From positions 1 through 29,176 of the forward strand of contig DMCS01000086.1 of NCBI GenBank assembly GCA_003445715.1: a DNA stretch of 29,176 nucleotides, read 5' to 3'. The position numbers and the translations under genes were made by a program. This DNA comes from Candidatus Mesolinea sp. Its GTDB lineage: Bacteria > Chloroflexota > Anaerolineae > Anaerolineales > Anaerolineaceae. How positions within the stretch are numbered: the stretch's first letter is position 1; every line of letters starts with the position of its first letter. Below are positions 1-7,183 of this stretch, one piece after another. The notes beneath the pieces are model-generated. The model had not been told where the DNA came from. It saw only the letters and a program-made list of their open reading frames with translations, and made no database searches.

Positions 1-20
1 CGATTCAAAGACTGATAATT

Positions 21-62
21 AGGACATTTCTATTTCGCTACTTGGGACATTATCACTTTGCT
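21..62. mobile_element. Possible insertion-sequence end (tandem imperfect repeats)
   Basis: Two 19-nt imperfect direct repeats lie 23 nt apart: AGGACATTTCTATTTCGCT at 21-39 and GGGACATTATCACTTTGCT at 44-62, with 13 of 19 positions identical. Multiple GGACATT...TTTGC repeats remind me of the terminal regions of IS21/IS481-type elements, but this is recall, not a match. No transposase is visible; it would lie to the left, outside the window. It could instead be a solo remnant. Confidence 0.35.
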
Positions 63-79
63 CTTACAGTGAAATTGGC

Positions 80-107
80 AAAGAAAATACCGGCTATTGC
101 CGGTATT
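80..107 (-). terminator. Rho-independent terminator after the YvlD-like gene
   Basis: A perfect 9-bp stem (86-94 with 99-107, core ATACCGGC) closes a 4-nt loop. Read on the minus strand it is followed by TTCTTT. It lies 27 nt after the stop codon of the small membrane protein gene. Confidence 0.75.
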
Positions 108-133
108 AGAATCCTCCAGCTTGGTTGTTAAAA

Positions 134-496
134 TTAACCTTCAACTAAAGCTCGGCTGACTAAAGTGTTTACTATCGAAACTATGATTGAACCTAGAAGT
201 GCAGCCCAAAAATTCTGGACATGGAAACCGAGGTTAAACCAGTTTACTGTAATCGAAGAGGCTAACATAAATACAGCTGCATTGAGAACCAAGCTAAACA
301 AGCCTAAAGTTAGAATAATCACGCCGCACGAAGCGACCTTAAGTAAGGGTAGTAGGGTTGCATTTAGCAGAGATAGCACCAAAGCCATCACGGCATAGGC
401 GCCCCAGCTACCTTCACTGACCTGAATTCCGGGAACTAACCAGGCAGCCACCATAAGGGCTAAAAATAAGGCAAACCAACGTGCTACAAATTTCAT
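134..496 (-). CDS. Phage-holin-family (YvlD-like) small membrane protein
   Basis: This 120-aa protein is almost entirely hydrophobic, with about four membrane segments (roughly residues 5-24, 30-52, 57-80 and 92-114). Order and length fit the PF04020 'phage holin 4' family typified by Bacillus YvlD. The family is chromosomal and widespread, and the name does not imply a phage origin. Its function is poorly known; YvlD-type genes are often linked to envelope stress. The start ATG follows AAAGGAG with good spacing. It lies downstream of tRNA-Arg on the same strand and ends at a clear terminator, so it is probably a single-gene unit. The family call is good; the role is unknown. Confidence 0.8.
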   Translation of the reverse strand: MKFVARWFALFLALMVAAWLVPGIQVSEGSWGAYAVMALVLSLLNATLLPLLKVASCGVIILTLGLFSLVLNAAVFMLASSITVNWFNLGFHVQNFWAALLGSIIVSIVNTLVSRALVEG

Positions 497-577
497 CGTT
501 TTGCTCCTTTCACCTTTTGAAATTATCGCCTATATTCGCAATGCGTTGACTAGATAATCTATCGAAAAAATTGGAGG

Positions 578-650
578 CGCCCTTGACAGGATTCGAACCT
601 GCAACCAACAGCTTAGAAGGCTGCTGCTCTGTCCATTGAGCTACAAGGGC
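578..650 (-). tRNA. tRNA-Arg (anticodon TCT)
   Basis: Read on the minus strand the sequence folds into a full cloverleaf. The acceptor stem is GCCCTTG/CAAGGGC with discriminator G. The anticodon stem GCAGC/GCTGT holds the loop CTTCTAA, giving anticodon TCT (AGA codons). The T-arm GCAGG-TTCGAAT-CCTGT is intact. The 3' CCA is not encoded (CCT follows the discriminator). A T-rich run (ATTTTTTC) follows just downstream and may end the transcript. Confidence 0.95.
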
Positions 651-684
651 GTACCCAATATTATTGTATAACAAACTGACGCAC

Positions 685-1110
685 TTATGTAGGCCGAATC
701 CCGCGATAAACCTTTCCTGAGCCAATTGTCCTTAAAATCAGATTTGCAGGTCGATTTAAGAGCTTGGAAAGCTCAGTTGGTGTGAGTGGTTGATTTTGAT
801 TAACCAGAAAGATTTTAAAAATGGAGTCTACTAAAGCGGTGTTCTCAGACAGAAAATCGGGCTGGCGTGCACAGTGATTTATGAGCGTGTAGAGTAGGGC
901 GTCTTCTTGGGTGACTTCACCGGTTTGTGGGTCGACCAAATCAATCTGATCTTCGTAGCTAAAGTCTGCTAATAGTTTTTGGTGTTCCTCGCAGAGAAAG
1001 GATTGGAGGTAGACTTTCCAGTTTTGGTCCTGATTTTTCCACCAATCAAAATCAACGCTAAACTTTGTGTTCAGCGTCGGTTTGATTAGGCTTGAGAACT
1101 TAGAATCCAT
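685..1110 (-). CDS. Conserved protein of unknown function
   Basis: This 141-aa soluble protein has no signal peptide or membrane segment. The N-terminal half is rich in aromatic and acidic residues. The C-terminal half (about residues 95-138) reads like a small winged-helix segment (LTPTELSKLLNRPANLILRTI), so a DNA- or RNA-binding role is possible but unproven. The start ATG is preceded by AGGAG at good spacing. Only 11 nt separate it from the stop of the 527-aa gene upstream, so the two are very probably co-transcribed. I do not recognise a named family. Confidence 0.7.
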   Translation of the reverse strand: MDSKFSSLIKPTLNTKFSVDFDWWKNQDQNWKVYLQSFLCEEHQKLLADFSYEDQIDLVDPQTGEVTQEDALLYTLINHCARQPDFLSENTALVDSIFKIFLVNQNQPLTPTELSKLLNRPANLILRTIGSGKVYRGIRPT

Positions 1111-1121
1111 TTATGCTCCTG

Positions 1122-2705
1122 TTAGTCTATTTCCGTCAGGTTGTAATAATTGTCTCCAACGTGGATGAACTCGCTGTTGTTCCTCAAGACTGCTAAGAGA
1201 TCCAAGGGTGGTGTGCGGCGGATAACATTCATGGCAGCATACAAATCAATAAAGTGGACATGACGCTGATTATCCAGCTTAGAAAGCTCTGCCATCATGC
1301 GTTTTACGTCGGATTTCAGGCTGATATTTTTTGCGCGCCGTTCGTTCCACAAATTATCGAGGGAAGCGACATCCGGGACAGCAATTGCCATACGGTCGTG
1401 GATGCCGGCATAAATTGGCTGCCTCAGCAGCGCAATCACCAAACCACCATCTGCACCGACTAAGACGGTCTTGATCCATTCTTTATTAGAACGCTTCTTC
1501 TGCGGTACGATTTTTACTACGCCAGGATCTTTAGTAGAGGTAATCTCGATGATACTGCCTGGAATGAGGTTTTGCGATTCGAACCACTCGCGCAGTCCAA
1601 AAACGTAGCGGTGCTGCCGCACAACCCAGGCGGAAATCTTTTCGTTATTTTGTGCATCTACCAGTATAAACTTTACGTGCTCAGTTTCTAATGCTGTCGG
1701 GAAAATCTGAGCTGTGGTTGGGGTAATCGGCAGCGTGCCTGTGCGCCAATGAGGGTAGTTTAGGACGATAGAAGTCTGGGTGATTCTTTCCTCGGGTTCG
1801 GAAATTTCGCTCGGAGTCAACTCGTCATTCAGACTGAGGACCATTTTAAGTGTGTCCTCAGAGATTTCCTGGAGTTCTGTAACTTCAGGTTTGACGCGCA
1901 AATAAAGTGGGATTTCCCGGACCTCTTCGGGTTCGAAACGGCGTAAGAACCAGGCGATTTTGCCACTTGTTCCAACCTCATCGAAACGTGGATCTTCTTG
2001 CATGGCGTAATTCAGCGAAAATTCCAAGAGCTTGAGGTTATCTGTCTGATCGAGTTCCATCTGCTTAAGCAGCTCTTCGGGGCTCATCGGTCCGCCTTTA
2101 TGAGCGTCTAGCAGGGCTTCGGCAAGGTTGAGATAACCTTGATTGATGTCGATCAACAAGGACTTTGGGAACCAAGTGTCACCAATACGGACGATATCAC
2201 TTTGCTCTTCGAGTGCTACGCGGAGCTTTTTCTTGATATCTGAACCATAGTTTTTGAGTATCGTTTCAACAGTCTGATCAACGCTAGAATCGACTATATT
2301 CCGTTGGGTATTAAGGGGATGCTCTGCCAATTCAGCTGCAAATGCGCGTTTTTCACCGTCTTCGAATTCGACAGTGATTACCTTGAAGTCCCCGATTTCA
2401 GGGTTGTTTCCCTTCCTGGCAGCAGTAACTGTTCCGCTTTTCCAATCCAAATTTTGAAACGTTATTTGTTCCCCGATTGTGTATTGTTCTTTAGGGAGAT
2501 AAATCTTACCTAAAGTTTTCTGCCGTTCTTCAAGCTCTTTTCTTTCACTTTCAAAGCGGTTATGGATAAGGATTCTAGTCAAAGTCTCAATAGGAAGCGG
2601 CGTTTCTGTTTCAAACAAGTGAGCCAGCAAATCTTGTAAATCAGTTTTAGTAATAGTGAGATTTTTCCAGAGCTCGTTATTCAAATATTTTTGCGGTACT
2701 GCCAT
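1122..2705 (-). CDS. Large conserved protein of unknown function, possible helix-turn-helix repeats
   Basis: The frame is open from an ATG at 2738, but the ATG at 2705 is preferred, giving 527 aa. It has GAGG five to six nucleotides upstream, and a TATAAT box at 2739-2744 would start transcription inside the longer version. The protein is soluble. The N-terminal part (about 10-60) is helical and charged. Residues around 75-140 look like a small beta barrel (GEQITFQNLDWKSGTVTAAR, then FKVITVEFEDGEKRAF). Later segments such as LTPSEISEP and MSPEELLKQMEL resemble winged-helix turns. No catalytic motif is visible. Together with the downstream 141-aa gene it forms a two-gene operon. I cannot assign a function. 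Confidence 0.7.
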   Translation of the reverse strand: MAVPQKYLNNELWKNLTITKTDLQDLLAHLFETETPLPIETLTRILIHNRFESERKELEERQKTLGKIYLPKEQYTIGEQITFQNLDWKSGTVTAARKGNNPEIGDFKVITVEFEDGEKRAFAAELAEHPLNTQRNIVDSSVDQTVETILKNYGSDIKKKLRVALEEQSDIVRIGDTWFPKSLLIDINQGYLNLAEALLDAHKGGPMSPEELLKQMELDQTDNLKLLEFSLNYAMQEDPRFDEVGTSGKIAWFLRRFEPEEVREIPLYLRVKPEVTELQEISEDTLKMVLSLNDELTPSEISEPEERITQTSIVLNYPHWRTGTLPITPTTAQIFPTALETEHVKFILVDAQNNEKISAWVVRQHRYVFGLREWFESQNLIPGSIIEITSTKDPGVVKIVPQKKRSNKEWIKTVLVGADGGLVIALLRQPIYAGIHDRMAIAVPDVASLDNLWNERRAKNISLKSDVKRMMAELSKLDNQRHVHFIDLYAAMNVIRRTPPLDLLAVLRNNSEFIHVGDNYYNLTEID

Positions 2706-2738
2706 TCCAGACCTCATGCATCTCGTATTAATGGGCAT

Positions 2739-2768
2739 ATTATACTTGAAAAAATAAATCTACAAAAA
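2739..2768 (-). promoter_or_regulatory. Putative promoter of the two-gene unknown operon
   Basis: A perfect TATAAT (minus strand, 2739-2744) sits 33 nt upstream of the preferred ATG at 2705. The -35 is weak (TTTTTG at 2763-2768, 18-nt spacer). Its position places the transcript start inside the longer reading frame, which argues for the shorter start. Confidence 0.5.
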
Positions 2769-2797
2769 GAATAGAATTGGCAGAACTATATATGTAG

Positions 2798-2815
2798 ATT
2801 AATTGCGCATAGCCA
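2798..2815 (+). repeat. Short intergenic repeat, copy 1
   Basis: ATTAATTGCGCATAGCCA matches 2980-2997 at 17 of 18 positions. The core TGCGCA is palindromic. Confidence 0.6.
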
Positions 2816-2979
2816 TTTCTTGACAGTTAAAACATAAATCCGCGACCATCCAAATCCCATGACCTTTCGATCTCCGAATAACTGACTATCCTATCAAGAA
2901 ATTTATATTTCAAAACGCTCCAAATACTGAGATCTACGGTCAAGTGTCTCGCTTAGTCAAAAGAATAACGAGATCTAAT

Positions 2980-3006
2980 ATTAATTGCGCATAGTCAATA
3001 TAAACA
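2980..3006 (+). repeat. Short intergenic repeat, copy 2
   Basis: The left part repeats copy 1. The 24-nt block 2983-3006 also matches 14040-14063 at all but three central positions: AATTGCGCATA, then three variable bases, then AATATAAACA. Confidence 0.65.
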
Positions 3007-3052
3007 AATTATAAAAAATAACAATCCATCCCACTCAAACACACGTACTTTT

Positions 3053-3445
3053 CTACCTCACAAAAAAAGCAATTAAAATGCCGATAATAAGTCCCAAGAA
3101 AGACGATGTAATCAACATAAACGCTTCCCCCTGTTTCATTCTTTTTCTGACTGTTCTTGTCGGAATCGTCGCATTAGAATAAATAAGGCTTTTACTCTCA
3201 CGCGGCGTAATTTTAATAGTTGGCTGGGAGCTTAGATCAACTTCTCTGGATTGCCTGGACAATATTGCACGGATTGGCTCAGGATCTATACTTTGCTGTT
3301 GATTTTGGGCTAAGAATTCCAAACGCACTGCATCAGGAGCGGAGGGGGGTGGGGCGATGGCTTCTTTGCGCTCGCGTCCTCTTCTCCCAATTGGCAGCAA
3401 TAAATTCCAGATAAAAATTTCTAATGACTTGAACAAGTTTTCCAT
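3053..3445 (-). CDS. Small tail-anchored membrane protein in the ftsZ locus
   Basis: This 130-aa protein has a single strong C-terminal hydrophobic segment (about residues 108-128, FMLITSSFLGLIIGILIAFF), so it is predicted to be tail-anchored with a cytosolic N-terminus. There is a mildly hydrophobic, basic N-terminal stretch (NLFKSLEIFIWNLLLPIGRR), a proline-rich linker and a basic patch just before the membrane (RTVRKRMKQ). It begins 9 nt after the stop of the 72-aa gene, whose end supplies an AGAGGA ribosome-binding sequence, so it is the last gene of the ftsZ cluster. I know no named family. A role as a membrane partner for FtsZ is only suggested by position. Confidence 0.65.
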   Translation of the reverse strand: MENLFKSLEIFIWNLLLPIGRRGRERKEAIAPPPSAPDAVRLEFLAQNQQQSIDPEPIRAILSRQSREVDLSSQPTIKITPRESKSLIYSNATIPTRTVRKRMKQGEAFMLITSSFLGLIIGILIAFFVR

Positions 3446-3454
3446 TAGGTCGTT

Positions 3455-3673
3455 TTATCCTCTGGATGAAGACATTTTTATAATATTTCCATCCGCATTT
3501 GCGACGACACGCACAGTTTGCTCTATCGTTTTCCCAGTTGGGAGTTTATTGGTTTTGCTGAAGATCAGTAAAAACCGACTTCCCTGAGCACTAACCTTGG
3601 GTTTAACCCCTTTCAACCCGGGAAAACGAGCATACACCACATGGCAGACTTTTGTAATCGCTGCAGAATCCAT
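3455..3673 (-). CDS. Small conserved protein of unknown function downstream of ftsZ
   Basis: This 72-aa soluble, basic protein alternates short strands (SRFLLIFSK, VRVVANADGNIIKMSSSR), suggesting a small beta-rich fold. The start ATG has AAAGG upstream at about 9 nt, and the gene begins 12 nt after the ftsZ stop. The tight spacing on both sides supports it as a real gene co-transcribed with ftsZ. No motif gives a function. Confidence 0.6.
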   Translation of the reverse strand: MDSAAITKVCHVVYARFPGLKGVKPKVSAQGSRFLLIFSKTNKLPTGKTIEQTVRVVANADGNIIKMSSSRG

Positions 3674-3685
3674 GGTGAATACCTT

Positions 3686-4888
3686 TCACTTATTTTGATT
3701 ATAGGACCGTCGCCTAAGAAAAGCGGGCACATCAAGATTATTCTCAGGTTCTACCTTATTTATGTAGTCCATTTCGTTGATTTCGTTTACAGGATGAAAC
3801 ACCATGGTGTTATCAGTATTGGTTTTTTGCGTATTCCAACTAAAGGACTCATCTGGCATTGTCTTTTGCTCAAAAGGGAGGTTGTGGATTTTTTCCTCCC
3901 TCATTTCTCCCGGCTTATTGCCGATGCCTGTTACGATCAGAATGAGTTGCACGCGGTCTTCCATGCGTGGGTCAGTGATGACACCAGGAATAATATCCGC
4001 GTGATATCCCGAGGCTTCTTGAAGGATTTGCAATGCGTCAGTTACATCGCGGAAAGAGAGATTTGCGCTGCCGGTGAAATTTGCAATCATATTTGTAGCT
4101 GAATAAAGATCAATTTCATCGAGCAGGGGATGATGTAAAGCTTTATCGATGGCTTGTTTTACACGGTCTGGCCCGCTGCCTGTTCCAATTGCCATCAACG
4201 AACCGCCACCGCGCTGCATAACACTCTTGATATGCGAGAAATCCACATTAATGAGTCCAGTTTCCGTAATTAACTCAGATATGCCTTGCACACCCTGCCG
4301 TAGGACGTCATCAGCTAAAGTGAACGCCATCTCTAAAGGCAGGTCGCGTGGGGCAACCTCAATGAGCTTATCATTAGGGATAGCGATGAGGGTATCAGCA
4401 TATTGACGCAGCTTTTGTAAGCCTATTTCACAATTTTTCTGACGTTTTCCGAGCTCAAATGAGAAGGGTTTCGTAACGATGGCAATCGTGACCGCCCCTA
4501 CCGCTTTTGCCACTTTTGCAGCAATCGAGATGGCACCGGTTCCTGTGCCACCGCCCATACCGGCAGTAAGAAAGACCATTTCTGCTCCATCCATAATTGC
4601 AGCAAGGTCGCGATAACTTTCCTCTGCCGCAGCCTCACCAATTTCAGGGATACCGCCTGCACCTAAGCCGCGTGTAGCTTTTGGGCCCAATTGAATCTTG
4701 TTTTGTGCCAGATTAGTTGCTAAGACCTGCGCGTCGGTATTACAGGCGACAAAGGTAACCCCTTGCATACCACTTTCAATCATGCGGTTGATTGCATTAC
4801 AACCCCCACCACCAAGACCCATGACCACAATTTTGGGCAAGGGGCTAGAAATCGGAGTTCTTGAAGAATAGGAAGGATTTGTACTCAT
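3686..4888 (-). CDS. ftsZ: Cell-division tubulin homologue FtsZ
   Basis: FtsZ is the GTPase that polymerises into the Z-ring at midcell. The 400-aa protein has the nucleotide-binding GLGGGGCN at 24-31, the tubulin signature GGGTGTG at 112-118, the T7-loop-like VDFSHIKSVM that completes the active site across the dimer interface, a disordered linker, and the conserved C-terminal peptide DVPAFLRRR used to bind partners. Length is normal. GAGGTGA lies close before the ATG. Neighbours are unusual: no ftsA, ftsQ or mur genes are visible, only small unknown genes downstream and a TIM-barrel-like protein 21 nt upstream. If the genome holds a second FtsZ this could be the divergent copy, but the sequence looks fully functional. 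Confidence 0.97.
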   Translation of the reverse strand: MSTNPSYSSRTPISSPLPKIVVMGLGGGGCNAINRMIESGMQGVTFVACNTDAQVLATNLAQNKIQLGPKATRGLGAGGIPEIGEAAAEESYRDLAAIMDGAEMVFLTAGMGGGTGTGAISIAAKVAKAVGAVTIAIVTKPFSFELGKRQKNCEIGLQKLRQYADTLIAIPNDKLIEVAPRDLPLEMAFTLADDVLRQGVQGISELITETGLINVDFSHIKSVMQRGGGSLMAIGTGSGPDRVKQAIDKALHHPLLDEIDLYSATNMIANFTGSANLSFRDVTDALQILQEASGYHADIIPGVITDPRMEDRVQLILIVTGIGNKPGEMREEKIHNLPFEQKTMPDESFSWNTQKTNTDNTMVFHPVNEINEMDYINKVEPENNLDVPAFLRRRSYNQNK

Positions 4889-4909
4889 TATTTCACCTCA
4901 GATATGTTT

Positions 4910-6181
4910 TCAGGCGGTAATCCTGACGCTATTTACAATTTTCTCATCCACCTGGCAGCCAGCCTCGTGCAGCATTTGTAGGTCATGCTCACTAAAAGCT
5001 GAATCTTCATTCCAGACGGTAACTTTACGTGCGTTCATCGCTTCAATCAGTGAAAAACCAATCGTTGGCCGCGTTTCACGGATAATCGGGCGGACGCGAT
5101 CTAAAATGTTTTCAGGAATTCCCCAATCATAAGAAGGTAATAGTAAATAATGGTCAATCGGATACAACCACTGTGCTAAGCGATCAGCGACGGGGTACTC
5201 CTCATCTTTTTGAGGATTTTCTTTTAGATGTTGTTTATACAGACTGATAGTTTCTTGTTTTGGGTTACCTTGCTCATCAAACCAAGCCGCTTGTTCTAAT
5301 GAATCGGATTCATTGGAGCTAAGCAGCCAAAGCAAACATCCTAAAATTTCCTCGGGCAAGCTATTTTCTCGCGCTTCAGAAGGGTCGGAATTGGCTAGCT
5401 TTACCAAGTCTTCAAAGTTAAGTGCAGGGTCCAACTGGTTCTTTTCTATACTTGCTGCTCCAAACCAAAATAGAAATATTTTCGGGGTGATGTTGAGCGT
5501 AGACTTTATGAGATCTCGATACCATTCCCAAGTATTGATTCCCTGATGATCCTGCTCGCCAATTTCCGTTTTGCTATAAGGGCGAGGCGTTTTCCACTTG
5601 GCTGTTGCGCCTTTGCCCCAGCTGAGTGGCTTGGAAAAGGTCTGCCCACTCACTGCCATATGCAGGTTTGCAGTGAAGTCAAGCGATTTGCGTTGCTGGA
5701 CTAACTGCATCACCTTCTTGAGAAATGAAAGATCCCAATAGTCACCACCGGGCAGCAAAGGCGGGAAGACAGGGATGAGGTTATTTTGCTCTGCAGCGCG
5801 CACAAAGGGCAGATAACGATCCAAGAAGCGTTCAACCAAATCTCCCTGAGACCAGGTACCTTCTAACCAAGAAGACTTAACATTAGGGCTTTTAAAGAAA
5901 ACAACGTATTTAACTCCCCAATGAGCATAGGCTGAAAGCAGCACTGTGAGGTCATCCGGCTTGGCATTGCTATTGATCTTCATGTCGAAGTCAATAATCG
6001 GCTGAATACCACCCTGGACCAAACCAACAATAAATTCTTCCGGAATTGCTTGCGTAGTTGAGCTTTTTAAAACAAGCCAACCGGCATTGAGTGCTTGCAA
6101 CTCTGGCAGCCAAAGATTGAGGTCTCGCACCTGATAGTGATTGACATCCTGAAAGTAATGAAATCCCAGTCGTTTGCTCAT
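4910..6181 (-). CDS. Conserved unknown protein, TIM-barrel-like (glycoside-hydrolase-like)
   Basis: This 423-aa protein has no signal peptide. Residues 1-250 show alternating strand/helix segments of a TIM barrel: GFHYFQDVN, AGWLVLKS, GIQPIIDFDM, WGVKYVVFFKSPN, NNLIPVFPPLLPGGDYWDL, then a helix-rich insert and KIFLFWFGAAS. This resembles glycosidase-fold proteins, but I see no convincing pair of catalytic acids. The C-terminal part (about 340-420, RPTIGFSLIEAMNARKVTVW) looks like a separate alpha/beta domain. AGGAAG precedes the ATG. It probably heads the ftsZ transcript, since FtsZ begins 21 nt after its stop. Function unknown; fold assignment is by eye. Confidence 0.65.
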   Translation of the reverse strand: MSKRLGFHYFQDVNHYQVRDLNLWLPELQALNAGWLVLKSSTTQAIPEEFIVGLVQGGIQPIIDFDMKINSNAKPDDLTVLLSAYAHWGVKYVVFFKSPNVKSSWLEGTWSQGDLVERFLDRYLPFVRAAEQNNLIPVFPPLLPGGDYWDLSFLKKVMQLVQQRKSLDFTANLHMAVSGQTFSKPLSWGKGATAKWKTPRPYSKTEIGEQDHQGINTWEWYRDLIKSTLNITPKIFLFWFGAASIEKNQLDPALNFEDLVKLANSDPSEARENSLPEEILGCLLWLLSSNESDSLEQAAWFDEQGNPKQETISLYKQHLKENPQKDEEYPVADRLAQWLYPIDHYLLLPSYDWGIPENILDRVRPIIRETRPTIGFSLIEAMNARKVTVWNEDSAFSEHDLQMLHEAGCQVDEKIVNSVRITA

Positions 6182-6253
6182 GGTTCTTCCTAATTTTTTG
6201 TTAGTTCAGCTATGATGATGCAAGATATATGCCAAAATACATCATTTTATTAT

Positions 6254-6261
6254 GCTATAAT
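6254..6261 (+). promoter_or_regulatory. Extended -10 promoter for a leaderless gene
   Basis: TGCTATAAT, an extended -10 element, ends 7 nt before the ATG at 6269. Transcription would start at or one base before the start codon. No good -35 is visible, as is common with extended -10 promoters. Confidence 0.6.
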
Positions 6262-6268
6262 TGCGCGA

Positions 6269-7174
6269 ATGATCCTTATCACTGGTGGTACCGGTTTTAT
6301 AGGAATGGAATTAATTAATCAGTGTTTAGATAGTAGCCGACCTTTTCGGTTATTAATCCATCCGGAAGAATCAACACCAAAACTCCCTAAAGGCGTCCAA
6401 TTTGATGCTGCTATATGCGCATTTTCAGATGAGCGTGGGCTGAAAGCTGTTTTGCAGGATGTTGAAGCCGTCTACTTCATATCTATCGCTGATCAAAGTA
6501 CAGCCAACTTAAATTTACAGCAAACTGAAATAAGCGAAATCGAGAGCTTTACGCATGCTGCTCAACAGGCTGGGGTAAATAGGTTTTTCTATTTGAGCCA
6601 TCTGGGCGCAGATCGCGCCTCGGCTTTTGATCTGTTGAAAGCCAAAGGAATTGCAGAGCACATAATCAAGGAAGCGGGGATCCCTTACACAATCATTCGC
6701 AGTAGTATCGTTTATGGTAAAGGAGATGTTTTTTCAGAAAATTTAGCTCGCTGGATCCGCTATTTTCCTGGTCGTGTTCCAATCCTTGGCGATGGCAATG
6801 TCAACTTACAGCCTTTATGGGTACAAGACCTGGTGACCTGTATGTTATGGGCAATGGATATGCCTTCAACTGAAAATAATATCATTGAAATTGGTGGACC
6901 CGAATATCTCACTTTGCTAGAAATCCTACAAATTATTGCTCAAAAACTGCGAAAGAAACGCAGTTTTTTCGATGTGAATACAAACCAATTGCAACGTTGG
7001 CTGCGTTTGATACGAAGCTTGCACCGCGATTTTCCCCGCACGGCTTATTGGATGGATTATTTTATTGAAAATCAAATTTGTGCATTGGATTCCATTCCGC
7101 GCATTTTTGGTATAAATCCTGCAAGATTCCATCAAAACATTGATTACTTAATTCCACAGACAAAAGGAATTTAA
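6269..7174 (+). CDS. NAD(P)-binding epimerase/NmrA-like protein (atypical SDR)
   Basis: The protein is an extended or atypical short-chain dehydrogenase with a Rossmann N-terminus: MILITGGTGFIG carries the GGTGFIG dinucleotide motif in the first 12 residues. FYLSHLGADRASAFDLLKAKGIAEHIIKEAGIPYTIIRSSIVYG is the NmrA/NDUFA9-like middle part, without the usual YxxxK catalytic pair. Family members act as sugar-nucleotide epimerases, redox sensors or quinone-enzyme assembly proteins, so the substrate is open. The frame continues upstream to 6212, but the ATG at 6269 gives the family's normal N-terminus and matches the promoter. It has 301 aa. The GH57 gene begins 9 nt after the stop, so they form one operon. 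Confidence 0.85.
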   Translation: MILITGGTGFIGMELINQCLDSSRPFRLLIHPEESTPKLPKGVQFDAAICAFSDERGLKAVLQDVEAVYFISIADQSTANLNLQQTEISEIESFTHAAQQAGVNRFFYLSHLGADRASAFDLLKAKGIAEHIIKEAGIPYTIIRSSIVYGKGDVFSENLARWIRYFPGRVPILGDGNVNLQPLWVQDLVTCMLWAMDMPSTENNIIEIGGPEYLTLLEILQIIAQKLRKKRSFFDVNTNQLQRWLRLIRSLHRDFPRTAYWMDYFIENQICALDSIPRIFGINPARFHQNIDYLIPQTKGI

Positions 7175-7183
7175 AGAAAAATT

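Larger units (their letters stand above)
2706..3052. other. AT-rich intergenic region without a gene
   Basis: These roughly 350 bases separate the ftsZ-side genes from the two-gene operon. Apart from the promoter at 2739-2768 and two copies of an ATTAATTGCGCATAG motif (2798-2815 and 2980-2997) I see no gene, tRNA or strong terminator. Reading frames are short and lack ribosome binding sites. Confidence 0.6.

Noticed and set aside
2980..3006. The repeat as a dif (Xer) site
   Set aside because: TGCGCATA and TATAAAC resemble XerC and XerD half-sites, but the distance between them is about 6 bp too short for the 11-6-11 layout, and the three copies are far from the recombinase gene.
3641..4102. 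153-aa plus-strand reading frame
   Set aside because: It lies entirely opposite ftsZ, has no ribosome-binding site and its residues look like an antisense shadow.
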